NCBI GenBank assembly: GCA_041661965.1
Contig: JBAZTH010000003.1
Location: 1 to 64,000, forward strand
Origin: Candidatus Margulisiibacteriota bacterium
GTDB taxonomy: Bacteria; Margulisbacteria; WOR-1; O2-12-FULL-45-9; XYB2-FULL-48-7
Length of the DNA: 64,000 bases
Direction: 5' to 3'
Part shown: positions 25,064-33,379 of the stretch, piece after piece
Layout of the letters: each line of letters opens with the position of its first letter
Numbering within the stretch: position 1 is the first letter of the stretch
Made by a program: the position numbers and the translations under genes
Notes under the pieces: model-generated
What the model saw: the letters and a program-made list of their open reading frames with translations, nothing else
What the model was told of the DNA's origin: nothing
The model's database searches: none

Positions 25064-25320
25064 TTAAGCACATAGTGCTTTGACTCTCAATCTGTAATTT
25101 TTAAAGTTTCTGAAGCCGAAGGCTCTTCGTCCGATCTTATTAGTAAATGTTGGTGTCATGGTCGAACTGCATTCTTTGCACTTGACCATTCCAGGGAATA
25201 GGAAATGTTTAGCCGGATGCCATTTTGGGACCAATTTCCGTTTGTGAAGCGCTTGATCTGCTCAAATTGTTTGCCACTGATTATTGGTTCATGAATACCC
25301 TGATAAATCTGACCATTATG
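25064..25320 (-). pseudogene. Composite relic: serine recombinase fragment fused to a transposase tail
   Basis: Minus-strand translation shows IYQGIHEPIISGKQFEQIK, the recombinase-domain pattern of large serine recombinases. A frameshift follows, then HFLFPGMVKCKECSSTMTP, the start of their zinc ribbon. After FTNK the sequence switches to RRAFGFRNFKNYRLRV and a stop, which matches the C-terminus of ISL3-type transposases. No catalytic N-terminal domain of either element remains. The stretch from tRNA-Gln to the ankyrin gene contains only the repeats and this relic. Confidence 0.75.
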
Positions 25321-25334
25321 CTATACTTTCTGGC

Positions 25335-26189
25335 ATGAATAATATTTTAGCAAAGGCAAAAATAATGTTTTTAAGGGTCGGGTTCTTCTTTGTTTTATTT
25401 GTTTATTATTTGTTTTTACTGATGATGATTGAGTGTGTCATTTGGTTGTTTTTGGTAAATATATATCCAGCGTCAGCTTGCAATGCTGGCATGGGGAAGG
25501 CGACCTTGTGGGGCCTTATCCTCGCCTTAACTACGGTGGCGTATACTTTTCGAAGCATGTTAATAGCCCCTCCTTTTAGCAAGCAAAGCCTCTTGTTAAG
25601 TGCTTTAATATTGCTTCGAGCAACAGGGATATTTATTTTAATTTCTGGTTTGATTACCATTTTGCTGGTTAATTTAGAGAATGGCAAAGCTAACGTTAGA
25701 GAATATTATAAGCAACAGACAATCAACTCAAACGTAGCAGAGGGTGTTGTTGGCAACTATGGATTTGATAAAGCAGAGAAAGTTCATGCAAATCTTATAA
25801 CTGGTGCATCTGAAGGGAATATTGAGCAAATTAAGTATGCGCTACAAAACGGCGCAAATGTTAATGATGTGGTGGGGCCGGGCTTGTCAGCTTTGTATTA
25901 TGCGGCTAGTAACGGCAAATTAAATGTAGTAATGTCCCTGATCAAACATGGAGCTGATATGGAATATCATAATGGTCCAGCCCAACGCACTGCATTGCAT
26001 GAGGCTTCGTTGCGAGGGCATTATGATATAGTCAATTATTTGTTGAAAAATGGAGCAAATGTTAACTCAAGAAATAAATTTGATAGAACTCCTCTTTATT
26101 ATGTGACGAGTCCTCCCCCACCATTAAAATTACCTGAAAACCATCAGGAAATCGCAAAATTATTAAAACGCTTTGGCGGAATCATCTGA
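25335..26189 (+). CDS. Membrane protein with ankyrin repeats
   Basis: About 284 residues from the ATG behind a TATGCTATACTTT promoter-like run. The N-terminal third has three hydrophobic helices. From about residue 155 there are ankyrin repeats (IEQIKYALQNGANVND, LSALYYAASNGKLNVV, RTALHEASLRGHYDIV, RTPLYYV). It is strongly AT-rich against its neighbours and adjoins the recombinase relic, so it was probably acquired. Ankyrin repeats bind proteins; the target is unknown. A longer start 51 bases upstream overlaps the relic and lacks a ribosome site. Confidence 0.75.
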   Translation: MNNILAKAKIMFLRVGFFFVLFVYYLFLLMMIECVIWLFLVNIYPASACNAGMGKATLWGLILALTTVAYTFRSMLIAPPFSKQSLLLSALILLRATGIFILISGLITILLVNLENGKANVREYYKQQTINSNVAEGVVGNYGFDKAEKVHANLITGASEGNIEQIKYALQNGANVNDVVGPGLSALYYAASNGKLNVVMSLIKHGADMEYHNGPAQRTALHEASLRGHYDIVNYLLKNGANVNSRNKFDRTPLYYVTSPPPPLKLPENHQEIAKLLKRFGGII

Positions 26190-26353
26190 TACATAAAATA
26201 ATATACTGATAGTACCAAGCCACAGGGAATCTTCGGTGTTGATGCGGGCTCATTTAGGGTTGGATGGCGGTGATAGAATAGCGATGAAACATTCCAAGAA
26301 TATAAAGAATATTTAGGCAAGTAAAATAAATCAAAGAAAAGGTGGTGGAATAT

Positions 26354-26683
26354 ATGGGTTTCGACAAACAAATTAAAATATTTATAACGCAAAATGAGGC
26401 GTCATGTCTTATTAATCACGCATTAAAAGTCAATGCTTATAATTGTTGCCGGGGGGTTGATGAAAGCAACTTGAAGAGCATTTACAATAAAATAAGCGGT
26501 CAGGGTGAATATGAATTTAATTCACTAGAGTTAATTATTATGAGAATAATATTAAATTGTTATGATGCTTACTGCAATGATGAAATGAGTGCAAATAGGG
26601 AGACTGGTGGTGAATATCCCGTTAAAGAATTAAAAAGCACTGCAAAATCTCTTAATGATAAAATTAAACAATTGTTGGGGTAA
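26354..26683 (+). CDS. Hypothetical AT-rich protein
   Basis: About 109 residues, no family recognised. It is mixed charged and helical with several Cys (NHALKVNAYNCCRGV, ILNCYDAYCND). I start at the ATG five bases after GGTGGTGG; two GTG codons upstream are alternatives. Composition matches the ankyrin gene before it and differs from the DUF72/NHEJ operon after it, so both probably arrived together. The roughly 160 bases before it hold no feature I can name. Confidence 0.5.
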   Translation: MGFDKQIKIFITQNEASCLINHALKVNAYNCCRGVDESNLKSIYNKISGQGEYEFNSLELIIMRIILNCYDAYCNDEMSANRETGGEYPVKELKSTAKSLNDKIKQLLG

Positions 26684-26699
26684 ATGTAAAAGCAGCTTT

Positions 26700-27422
26700 T
26701 TATTTGCTTTGCTCAAATTTGCGGCATAATTCGCTAAACCCGGCCGCTAGGGCGGGGGCTCTGGCCGCTTCATCATCATCGTGCTTAAAAAAGACGAACA
26801 CTTTTTCCCACTTCTGGGTGCCGACCTTTTTTACCCATTGCGCCAGCTGGCGGTCTGTATAGTCCGTCCGGCGCAGGCGCAGGTAACCCCAGGTCGCGGT
26901 GCTGATGAGCTCTGTGACCGGTTTTTCATCGGTATCCTCGAGGCAGAGGGAGAAATTTCTTTTCCTTAGCAGATCATAAGTCTCTTTATTGAGCCAGGTC
27001 GTGCTTCGGAAATCGAAGGCGCAGGCTATTTTGGGGGGGATATGGCCGATAAATTTCTCGAGTAAAGGGATGTCCTGGCGAAAGCTCGCCGGGAACTGGA
27101 AAAGGACGGGGCCCAGCTTCTTGCCCAGGACCGAGACGATCGTGAAAAAATATCTGGCTTCTTTGCTGACGTTTTGCAGCCGTTTAATATGGGTGATCAT
27201 TTGGGGTGCTTTAACGGCGAAGATAAATCCGGCCGGGACCTGGTCGGCCCAAGCCTCCACCACGTTGATTGTCGGCATCCGGTAAAAAGTGTTGTTTATT
27301 TCGACGGTCATCAGCCGGCTGGCGTAAAAAGAGAGCCTTTTCCCCGCTGAAATCTTTTCCGGATAAAAATTCCCTTGCCACTCCTTGTAGCCGTAGCCGC
27401 TGGTGCCGATATAATAATTCAT
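26700..27422 (-). CDS. DUF72 (YecE-like) family protein
   Basis: A 240-residue TIM-barrel-like protein of the DUF72 family: YYIGTSGYGYKEWQGNFYPEK-type N-terminus, FYRMPT, FAVKAPQMITH, FQFPASFR and a conserved late FFKHDDDE segment. The function of the family is unknown. It is last in the NHEJ operon, overlapping the ligase gene as ATGA, which suggests a link with DNA repair, although DUF72 genes also occur elsewhere. Confidence 0.88.
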   Translation of the reverse strand: MNYYIGTSGYGYKEWQGNFYPEKISAGKRLSFYASRLMTVEINNTFYRMPTINVVEAWADQVPAGFIFAVKAPQMITHIKRLQNVSKEARYFFTIVSVLGKKLGPVLFQFPASFRQDIPLLEKFIGHIPPKIACAFDFRSTTWLNKETYDLLRKRNFSLCLEDTDEKPVTELISTATWGYLRLRRTDYTDRQLAQWVKKVGTQKWEKVFVFFKHDDDEAARAPALAAGFSELCRKFEQSK

Positions 27423-28954
27423 GGCGACTGCCTCCGCCCGGCTCTTTCGCGGATTGCCTCGGCTGGAGATTTATCTTCGCGGAACCTCACAAATTTCGGC
27501 TGCCGCATCACGCCGTCTTTTGTCCATTCCGTAAAAGCGACTTCGCAAACAAGCTCCGGCTTTACCCAGGTGACGGTTTCACTCTCGGGCGGGAGGGCGC
27601 TAAGCGGACAGTTCTTCCGAACCAGGGGCCGAAGCCGGTCGTAGATCATTTTGATATTTTGCCCGCCAAACCCGCCGCCTGAATGGCCGACATAAATAAG
27701 TTTTTTGTTTTCGAACGCGCCCAAGACCAGGCTGCCGAAATATCCCCTTGAGCCGCGGGGCCGGGTGAAGCCGACAATAACGCAATCTTGCGTCGGTTGG
27801 TACTTTATCTTCAGCCACAGTTTGCTTCTGACGCCCGCTTGGTACCGGCTCTTCGCATGTTTGGCGACGATTCCCTCCAGGCCTTGTTTTTTCACCGCCT
27901 TGAAAAAAGAGACGCCGTCCTTTTTTACGTGCTCGGCATACCTGACGCGCGCGTCGTCAGGCAGGACCTGTTTAAGGAGTTCTTTCCTTTTTCGGAGCTC
28001 CAAACCGGTCAGGTCGCGGTTTTGGTAAAACAGGATATCAAATACGTAATAGATCAAACGGCCGGGAACCCGGCGCCGATAATCCTGAAGCAGCTGAAAA
28101 ACCGGTTTGCCGGTCTTATCGACGGCGACCACCTCGCCGTCCAGCACGGCGTTAAATTTGAGCTTTTTCAGGGATTCCACGATCCCGGGAAATTTGTCCG
28201 CGAGCGAGCGCTGGTTGCGCGAGTAGAGCAAGACGTTGTTAGGGCTGATCTCGGCGATCGCCCGGTACCCGTCCCATTTGACCTCGAAGATCCAGTCGTC
28301 GTTGTCGAACGGCTTGCCGGCGGCAGTCGCCAGCATTGGCCGGACTTTGTGCGGCCTTGCGCCGGGCTGGGCAGGTGTTTTACCCGCCGGTTCCTCAATG
28401 GGCTGGTGGGAAAGCACGGACCGGTCGCGCTTCAGAATGTCGGCGGTAGATGCGTACCGGTCTTTTTTCTTTATCAATAGCCAGGAGTTTTTGTCCCAGC
28501 GCGTCTTGATCAGCGCGAATTCCCCTTTTAGTTTTTCCCCCGCCAAGATGAATTTTAGATCGCCTTTCTTTAAGCCTTGCAGCAGGAGGGCTTCGCTTTT
28601 TTTCTTGTCCAAGGAAGAGAGCGGGCTGTAAAATCCCCGGTCCCAGAGCAGAACTTTACCGGCGCCGTAATTACCTTCGGGTATGACCCCCTCGAAATCT
28701 TTATAATCAAGAGGGTGGTCCTCGACCATGACAGCCAGCCGTTTTACGGCCGGATCAAGGGAGGGCCCTTTGGGAACGGCAAAGCTTTTCAGCACCCCCT
28801 GCATTTCCAGCCGGAGGTCGTAATGAAGGCGTCTAGCGGCATGCTTGTGCACGACAAAAATCGGGTATTCTCTCTTGTCTTTGCTGTCGAACCCCCCCGG
28901 AGGTTCCGGGGTTTTATTGAAATGCCTCTTTTTTTTATATTTACTTAAGGTCAT
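27419..28954 (-). CDS. ligD: LigD-type protein: 3'-phosphoesterase plus ATP-dependent DNA ligase
   Basis: Processes and seals broken DNA ends in non-homologous end joining. The N-terminal phosphoesterase domain (about 1-165) has FVVHKHAARRLHYDLRLE and HPLDYKDFEGVIPEGNYG. The ligase domain (about 205-500) has the adenylation motif EVKWDGYR, then LDGEVVAVD, FDILFYQ, EGIVAKHAKSRY and LWLKIKY, with an OB fold at the end. The polymerase domain that completes classical LigD is missing here and is encoded separately next door. The two genes overlap by four bases. Confidence 0.93.
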   Translation of the reverse strand: MTLSKYKKKRHFNKTPEPPGGFDSKDKREYPIFVVHKHAARRLHYDLRLEMQGVLKSFAVPKGPSLDPAVKRLAVMVEDHPLDYKDFEGVIPEGNYGAGKVLLWDRGFYSPLSSLDKKKSEALLLQGLKKGDLKFILAGEKLKGEFALIKTRWDKNSWLLIKKKDRYASTADILKRDRSVLSHQPIEEPAGKTPAQPGARPHKVRPMLATAAGKPFDNDDWIFEVKWDGYRAIAEISPNNVLLYSRNQRSLADKFPGIVESLKKLKFNAVLDGEVVAVDKTGKPVFQLLQDYRRRVPGRLIYYVFDILFYQNRDLTGLELRKRKELLKQVLPDDARVRYAEHVKKDGVSFFKAVKKQGLEGIVAKHAKSRYQAGVRSKLWLKIKYQPTQDCVIVGFTRPRGSRGYFGSLVLGAFENKKLIYVGHSGGGFGGQNIKMIYDRLRPLVRKNCPLSALPPESETVTWVKPELVCEVAFTEWTKDGVMRQPKFVRFREDKSPAEAIRERAGRRQSP

Positions 28955-29856
28955 ACATTAGGCAGCCTTTGTTTTTTGGTTAAGACTTCCCGGAAAAGGT
29001 CCCCGTCTTTTCCCACTCTTTTAACGGCTTCAGCCGCCAGGACCTGGAACTTATCCGGTTTTTTCAGTTTTAATAATTTCTCGAGCTCCGGCCATTTAAG
29101 CGGGCAAGAAACATACGGTTTTTCCTCGGCGCGCAGGGAATAAGCGCAGACCATCGTCTTGGAGGCGTCATTTTGCGACCAGTTGATAAAAACCTTGTTC
29201 CGGCGATATTTTTTGTCCATCCTGGCGGTGACCAGATCGGGATATTTATTCTGCATCGTTTCCGCTACCGCCCGGGAAAAGCTCTTGGTATTTTCGAAGC
29301 TCGTCCCTTTTGAATTCAGCGGGACAAACACGTGCAGGCCTTTTCTGCCTGAAGTTTTTACCCAGCTTAAGAGGTGCTGGCGGGCCAGCAGCTCTTTTAG
29401 AATAAGCGCTACTCTGGCGCAGTCCAAGATGTCCGCGCCGTCGCCGGGATCAAGGTCGAAAACCACGGCGTCGGGGGTGCGGTAAGAAGCGGCCCTGGCC
29501 AAAGGGACATGAAGTTCGATCGACGCGAGATTTTCCAGCCAGATGAGAGTTTCCAGATTATTGGCCAAACAATAAGCTATTTTCTTGTCTTTGCCGTACG
29601 GGAGCGCCGCTGTTTTCACCCAGTTGGGGCGGTGCGCGGGACACCGTTTTTCAAAAAAATATTCCTGGTCGACTCCCTGCGGATAACGTTTTAGGGTCAA
29701 GGCCCGATCCTTAAGGTGCGGGAGAATGAAACGGGCGACGCGGCTGTAGTATTCAAGAATACGCACTTTAGTAAAACCATAGGCAGGGTAGAGGATTTTT
29801 TCGGGGTTGGACAGGGACAACTCCCGATCATTGATGCTTATGTTTTTTTTGTTCAT
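28951..29856 (-). CDS. LigD-type primase-polymerase (NHEJ polymerase domain)
   Basis: A free-standing LigD polymerase domain (301 residues) that fills and edits ends, preferring ribonucleotides in known homologs. Motifs include LSNPEKILYPAYGFTK, the metal-binding VVFDLDPGDG, TSGRKGLHVFVPL and the late ARMDKKYRRNKVFINWSQN. It lies between Ku and the ligase in a run of overlapping genes, with its start overlapping the Ku stop by 29 bases. Confidence 0.93.
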   Translation of the reverse strand: MNKKNISINDRELSLSNPEKILYPAYGFTKVRILEYYSRVARFILPHLKDRALTLKRYPQGVDQEYFFEKRCPAHRPNWVKTAALPYGKDKKIAYCLANNLETLIWLENLASIELHVPLARAASYRTPDAVVFDLDPGDGADILDCARVALILKELLARQHLLSWVKTSGRKGLHVFVPLNSKGTSFENTKSFSRAVAETMQNKYPDLVTARMDKKYRRNKVFINWSQNDASKTMVCAYSLRAEEKPYVSCPLKWPELEKLLKLKKPDKFQVLAAEAVKRVGKDGDLFREVLTKKQRLPNV

Positions 29857-30658
29857 CGGCTTTTCTCATCTTGCGCATGCTTTCCTGCAGGGCGGCCATG
29901 AGATCGGCCATCCCTTCCTCCGCCTCTTCGTCTTCGATCTCCGGGGCTTCGACCGCCGCTTTTTTCCCTATTTTCTTTTTTATGAGATCAAGAAAAGCCT
30001 GCCGGCGCCGGTCCGAATATTTTTCCGGGGCGAAATCAGCCGTCATCTCCTTAATGATTTTTTTGAGGCGATCTTTTTCTTTTTCCGTGAATCCGGCCTT
30101 TTTCCGGTCCTTGCCGGGAATTATTTCATCGCTGTAATGCAGAGTATTCAGTTCCAGGGCGCCGTCCCTGTTCTTGATTAGGGCCAAGTATCCCCGCTCG
30201 TCGAGCACGAATTTCGCGATCCCGGCCTTATTGGTCTTTTGCAGGGCCAGGGCGAGAAGCCGATAGGCTTTTTCCCCGCCTTTTAAAGGAACGAGATAAT
30301 ACGGGCGTTCGTAATAAATGGGGGCGACCTCATTAAGGTCGATGAATTCAGATATTTCAATGGTGCGGCTCCGCTCGGGTGAGACCGATTCCAATTCCTC
30401 GTCGGAGATCATGATGTGCCGGCCGGGCGCTATTTCATAACCCTTGGTAATTTCCTCGGGAGGGACAATGGCTTCATCTTCGGGGCAGAACATTTTCCGC
30501 TCCAGAGGAGAATAGTCCTTGTCATGCAGCAGGCGGAAGGCGATCAGCCCGGGGGCCAACGCCCGGACCAGTCGTACGGGGATCGCTACCAGGCTGAAGC
30601 TGATTGTCCCGCTCCAGATCCCCTGCGGAGCTGTTTTTGGGGGTGAAGTCTTTTTCAT
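29828..30658 (-). CDS. ku: Ku protein (first paralog)
   Basis: Homodimeric DNA-end-binding ring that recruits LigD. Bacterial Ku signatures are IWSGTISFSLVAIPVRL at the N-terminus, FRLLHDKDYSPLERKMFC, EEITKGYEI and IEISEFIDLNEVAPIYYERPYYL. The 276 residues end in a basic Lys/His tail (RKADEQKKHKHQ), a type of tail that tunes DNA binding in known Ku proteins. It overlaps the second Ku as ATGA. Confidence 0.94.
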   Translation of the reverse strand: MKKTSPPKTAPQGIWSGTISFSLVAIPVRLVRALAPGLIAFRLLHDKDYSPLERKMFCPEDEAIVPPEEITKGYEIAPGRHIMISDEELESVSPERSRTIEISEFIDLNEVAPIYYERPYYLVPLKGGEKAYRLLALALQKTNKAGIAKFVLDERGYLALIKNRDGALELNTLHYSDEIIPGKDRKKAGFTEKEKDRLKKIIKEMTADFAPEKYSDRRRQAFLDLIKKKIGKKAAVEAPEIEDEEAEEGMADLMAALQESMRKMRKADEQKKHKHQ

Positions 30659-31428
30659 CAGGCGGCCGCTTTCTGCAGGCTTTCTTCCAGTACCTCAAGC
30701 AGCTTGCTGGGAACGGTGGCTGTAAGGTGTTTGGGCTTGGAAAGCCTGATCTTTTCACCGCGCGCTTTTTTCCCTATCAGAGCGCGCAATTTTTTCTGAT
30801 GCTCATCGGTATATTTTTCGGGCTGAAAAGGGACGGTCAGCTTTCCGATCAATTCGCCGGCAATGTTCAGCTCTTTTTCGGATATGGAAAACGACTCCAA
30901 GCCCAGGGATTTTGCCCGGATTATCTCATCCGCGAACCTTAAGACGATCAAATTGAGCGATTTACCGTCCGACCGCAAGGCGCCGAGGTGTGCTCGCTTT
31001 CTCATCGTCCAGGTGCAAAGGCCTTGGCGGCCCGTTTCCTTCAGCGCCGCCGCCAGCAGGCCATAGACTTTGCCGGGAGCCGCCGGTTCAAGGCGATAAG
31101 TCTGTCCCATGAAAACCGGATCGATCGCATCGGTCTTGACAAATTCGTGGACCGCAATCGTCCGGCTTGGTTTGGGTTCCGTTTGTGCAAGTTCTTCAGG
31201 GGAGATCGGGATATAGCTTCTTTCACCAACCCGAAAACCTTTTAACTGCTGGTCTGATGAAACCGGCGTTTTTTCGTAGGCGCAGATCATCTGCTGACGG
31301 AGTTTTATCCCGTCGGTTTTGTGGAAGAGATGGAGCTGTATTCGGTTCTGGCTAACCGCGGTAAGCAGTTTGACCGGCACATTCGTGGTTTTAAAATGTA
31401 TGTTCCCAATCCATAAAGTTTGTGCCAT
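30658..31428 (-). CDS. ku: Ku protein (second paralog)
   Basis: A second, divergent Ku of 256 residues: LWIGNIHFKTTNVPVKLLTAV, IQLHLFHKTDGIKLRQQMICA, RTIAVHEFVKTDAIDPVFMGQTYRL-type core. I start at the ATG behind AAGAGGT; a reading 14 codons longer has no ribosome site. It heads the NHEJ operon. Two adjacent unlike Ku genes suggest a heterodimer, as reported for some bacteria with several Ku genes. Confidence 0.92.
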   Translation of the reverse strand: MAQTLWIGNIHFKTTNVPVKLLTAVSQNRIQLHLFHKTDGIKLRQQMICAYEKTPVSSDQQLKGFRVGERSYIPISPEELAQTEPKPSRTIAVHEFVKTDAIDPVFMGQTYRLEPAAPGKVYGLLAAALKETGRQGLCTWTMRKRAHLGALRSDGKSLNLIVLRFADEIIRAKSLGLESFSISEKELNIAGELIGKLTVPFQPEKYTDEHQKKLRALIGKKARGEKIRLSKPKHLTATVPSKLLEVLEESLQKAAA

Positions 31429-31561
31429 AAATAACCTCTTATGAATACAGGCGATTATATCATAGGTCAAATAGCGGAGGTAGAGCGATATTTGATCTAG
31501 CTTGGGCGCAGGACGAATTGCCTAAGTCGGGAAATTTTGCTAAAATAGATTAATATTCGAT

Positions 31562-31638
<77 letters not shown>

Positions 31639-31669
31639 TTTCCCAATTTTGCTTGGCAAAATTGGGAAA
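31639..31669. terminator. Hairpin after tRNA-Ile
   Basis: Perfect 14-bp stem tttcccaattttgc / gcaaaattgggaaa with a 3-base loop, starting at the base after CCA. No T-run follows, so it may stop transcription weakly or mark the tRNA processing end. Confidence 0.6.
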
Positions 31670-31749
31670 CTCTAAAATCCAAACACTAAACCTCAAAATA
31701 ATCCTTTACCCCTTGCATTCTGCCATGGACTTTACTAGAATACTGTCCC

Positions 31750-31971
31750 CTCCGGCAGAGGGGATCAACAAAGGGGGTGAGGGCGAGACATGAAACCTGT
31801 TCATAAATGTTATTTGGGGGGTGGTTGCGATGCCGGATACCTTCTTTATTTCGACAGCGTTTATGATCTCGTATCTCCTTCAGGACCAGGATTATTTGAA
31901 AGATCTTTTGTCTAATTTTTTGAAAGATATTTAATATCTTATTTTAATAAAAGATTGATCCTCTGCCGGAG
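31750..31971. mobile_element. MITE-like element with terminal inverted repeats
   Basis: Left end ctccggcagaggggatcaa (31750-31768) and right end ttgatcctctgccggag (31955-31971) are inverted copies that differ by a two-base gap. The interior of about 185 bases has no transposase. It contains two overlapping short ORFs and an aagatat-tta-atatctt hairpin near the right end. Size and symmetry fit a miniature inverted-repeat element; no target duplication was confirmed. Confidence 0.5.
31790..31915 (+). CDS. Possible 41-aa ORF inside the MITE-like element
   Basis: Begins MKPVHKCYLGGGCDAGY and ends GLFERSFV, with a strong GGGGGTGAGGG ribosome-like run six bases upstream. A second reading frame (ATG at 31830, 34 codons, MPDTFFISTAF...) overlaps it and also has a GGGGGTGG upstream. 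Neither resembles a known protein and at most one is likely to be real. The two Cys and Gly-rich centre are noted only as description. Confidence 0.2.
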   Translation: MKPVHKCYLGGGCDAGYLLYFDSVYDLVSPSGPGLFERSFV

Positions 31972-32011
31972 GCAAGGTCCTCTGATCGTCTGCCAGGTGA
32001 GGCGTTTTCCG

Positions 32012-33376
32012 TTAGTTTCCCCGCAGCATTTTATCGAGTTCATCCGGCGAGGCGTTGGTCACCTCAAAAAGCAGTCGTCCCAAACCTTCATTTTTGATCT
32101 CTTCGCGATTATTCCAGACCCAGGCGCCGAAATTGAGGTAATGGCGGCTCTTTCCCATGTATTCCATTAGCTCGATAAAAGAAGAGACTTTCGATCGTGT
32201 TCCATCGGCAGATTCTTTTTTAAGGAGAGTTTGAATTTCCGGATTACCGATAGATTCGAACATTCTGGCTAGCCTCTCCCGGCCGTGCCGTTCAAAGACC
32301 CCTTTGATCCGGTCATAATTTTGGACCAACGCATTCTTTAGCCAATCGGGATAAGGGTCCTGCTTTTCAACTTCCATATTTTGTTCCACAAATTGGTCCC
32401 GTTCATAATCGGTGTAGCCGCCTTCTTCGGTGACCGTGTACGAGCGATAAAGTTTAACCCCCATCTCTTCCAGCCGGGCGACCCGCCGGTCATATTCCTC
32501 CTGGATAATGGCGCCGTTTTCATCGTACAAGTGCGGCGTCGACAGGGGGAGGGGGAGAGTTTCGCTTGGGAGCTCTTCAACCAAACGAATGCCCATGTTC
32601 CCTTCCCGGACATTGGGGCGGGAGGCGAATTGCATGTCCGGAACGTTAAGATAGCAAGTTATATTTAAATCTGGCTTGTCCATGTAAGGGGTTACTGTCC
32701 AGGTGACTCGGTCGCCAGTCAGCTGTTCTCTGGCCTGTTGCCATTCCTCTTCAGTTTGAACCAGGAACTTCCTGCCGGTCAGCTCGCTTAGCCGTTTGGC
32801 AAATTCCATGGCGTCGTCCAAACTCACATAAGTGACGGTTTTCCCTTCATTGGCCGGATCAGAAAGGAATTCCCTCAATTTGTCAGCGTTGTGTCCTTTG
32901 ATTTTATAACCGGCCATTACCTGCTTAAACAGAGTAACCGCGACTTCCCCCCTCATGATTTTTCTTTTGCCTGAAAGGGTGAGCATTTCGGGAAGTTCCA
33001 AGGCAGTCTGTTGGACGGCGGCTGGGAACATCTTTTGGATCCCGGCCAGGTTTTCTTTGTCGCCCAGAATGAATAAATGCTCCTCATTTGTCAGAAAGGC
33101 CGACAGCTCCAGGGAAACGAAGATCGTTTCGGCGGTTTCGCCGCCGGCCGCCCTTGTTTCGAGCGAAGGCTGCATGCCCAGCAGCCTGATTTTGGCGATC
33201 CGGTCGAGATGGATGCCATTGAGTTCGATCCTCTGTCGTTGGCAGAGCGCGGTGAGGCAGGGGCCAAGCCGCTCCTTGCCGATCGCAAAAGAAGAGATAT
33301 CGACAACTCCCCGCAAAGCCGGCAGGGCTCTTTGGGACAAGTGAATTATTGATTTATTGGTTACCGGCGTGATCAT
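32012..33376 (-). CDS. FGE-fold-like paralog 1 of accessory operon
   Basis: A 454-residue protein of unknown function, last in the operon. Residues 1-115 form a domain shared with four neighbours (ALRGVVDISSFAIGKERLGPCL, KIRLLGMQPSLE). Residues about 135-265 follow the formylglycine-generating-enzyme/C-type-lectin-like pattern: EVAVTLFKQVMAGY, VSLDDAMEFAKRLSELTGRK, VQTEEEWQQA, TWTVTP and a closing MGIRLVEE. The active-site Cys pair of true FGE is absent, so a binding role is likelier than catalysis. The C-terminal 190 residues are charged and helical. It has no signal peptide. Confidence 0.7.
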   Translation of the reverse strand: MITPVTNKSIIHLSQRALPALRGVVDISSFAIGKERLGPCLTALCQRQRIELNGIHLDRIAKIRLLGMQPSLETRAAGGETAETIFVSLELSAFLTNEEHLFILGDKENLAGIQKMFPAAVQQTALELPEMLTLSGKRKIMRGEVAVTLFKQVMAGYKIKGHNADKLREFLSDPANEGKTVTYVSLDDAMEFAKRLSELTGRKFLVQTEEEWQQAREQLTGDRVTWTVTPYMDKPDLNITCYLNVPDMQFASRPNVREGNMGIRLVEELPSETLPLPLSTPHLYDENGAIIQEEYDRRVARLEEMGVKLYRSYTVTEEGGYTDYERDQFVEQNMEVEKQDPYPDWLKNALVQNYDRIKGVFERHGRERLARMFESIGNPEIQTLLKKESADGTRSKVSSFIELMEYMGKSRHYLNFGAWVWNNREEIKNEGLGRLLFEVTNASPDELDKMLRGN

Positions 33377-33379
33377 AGT

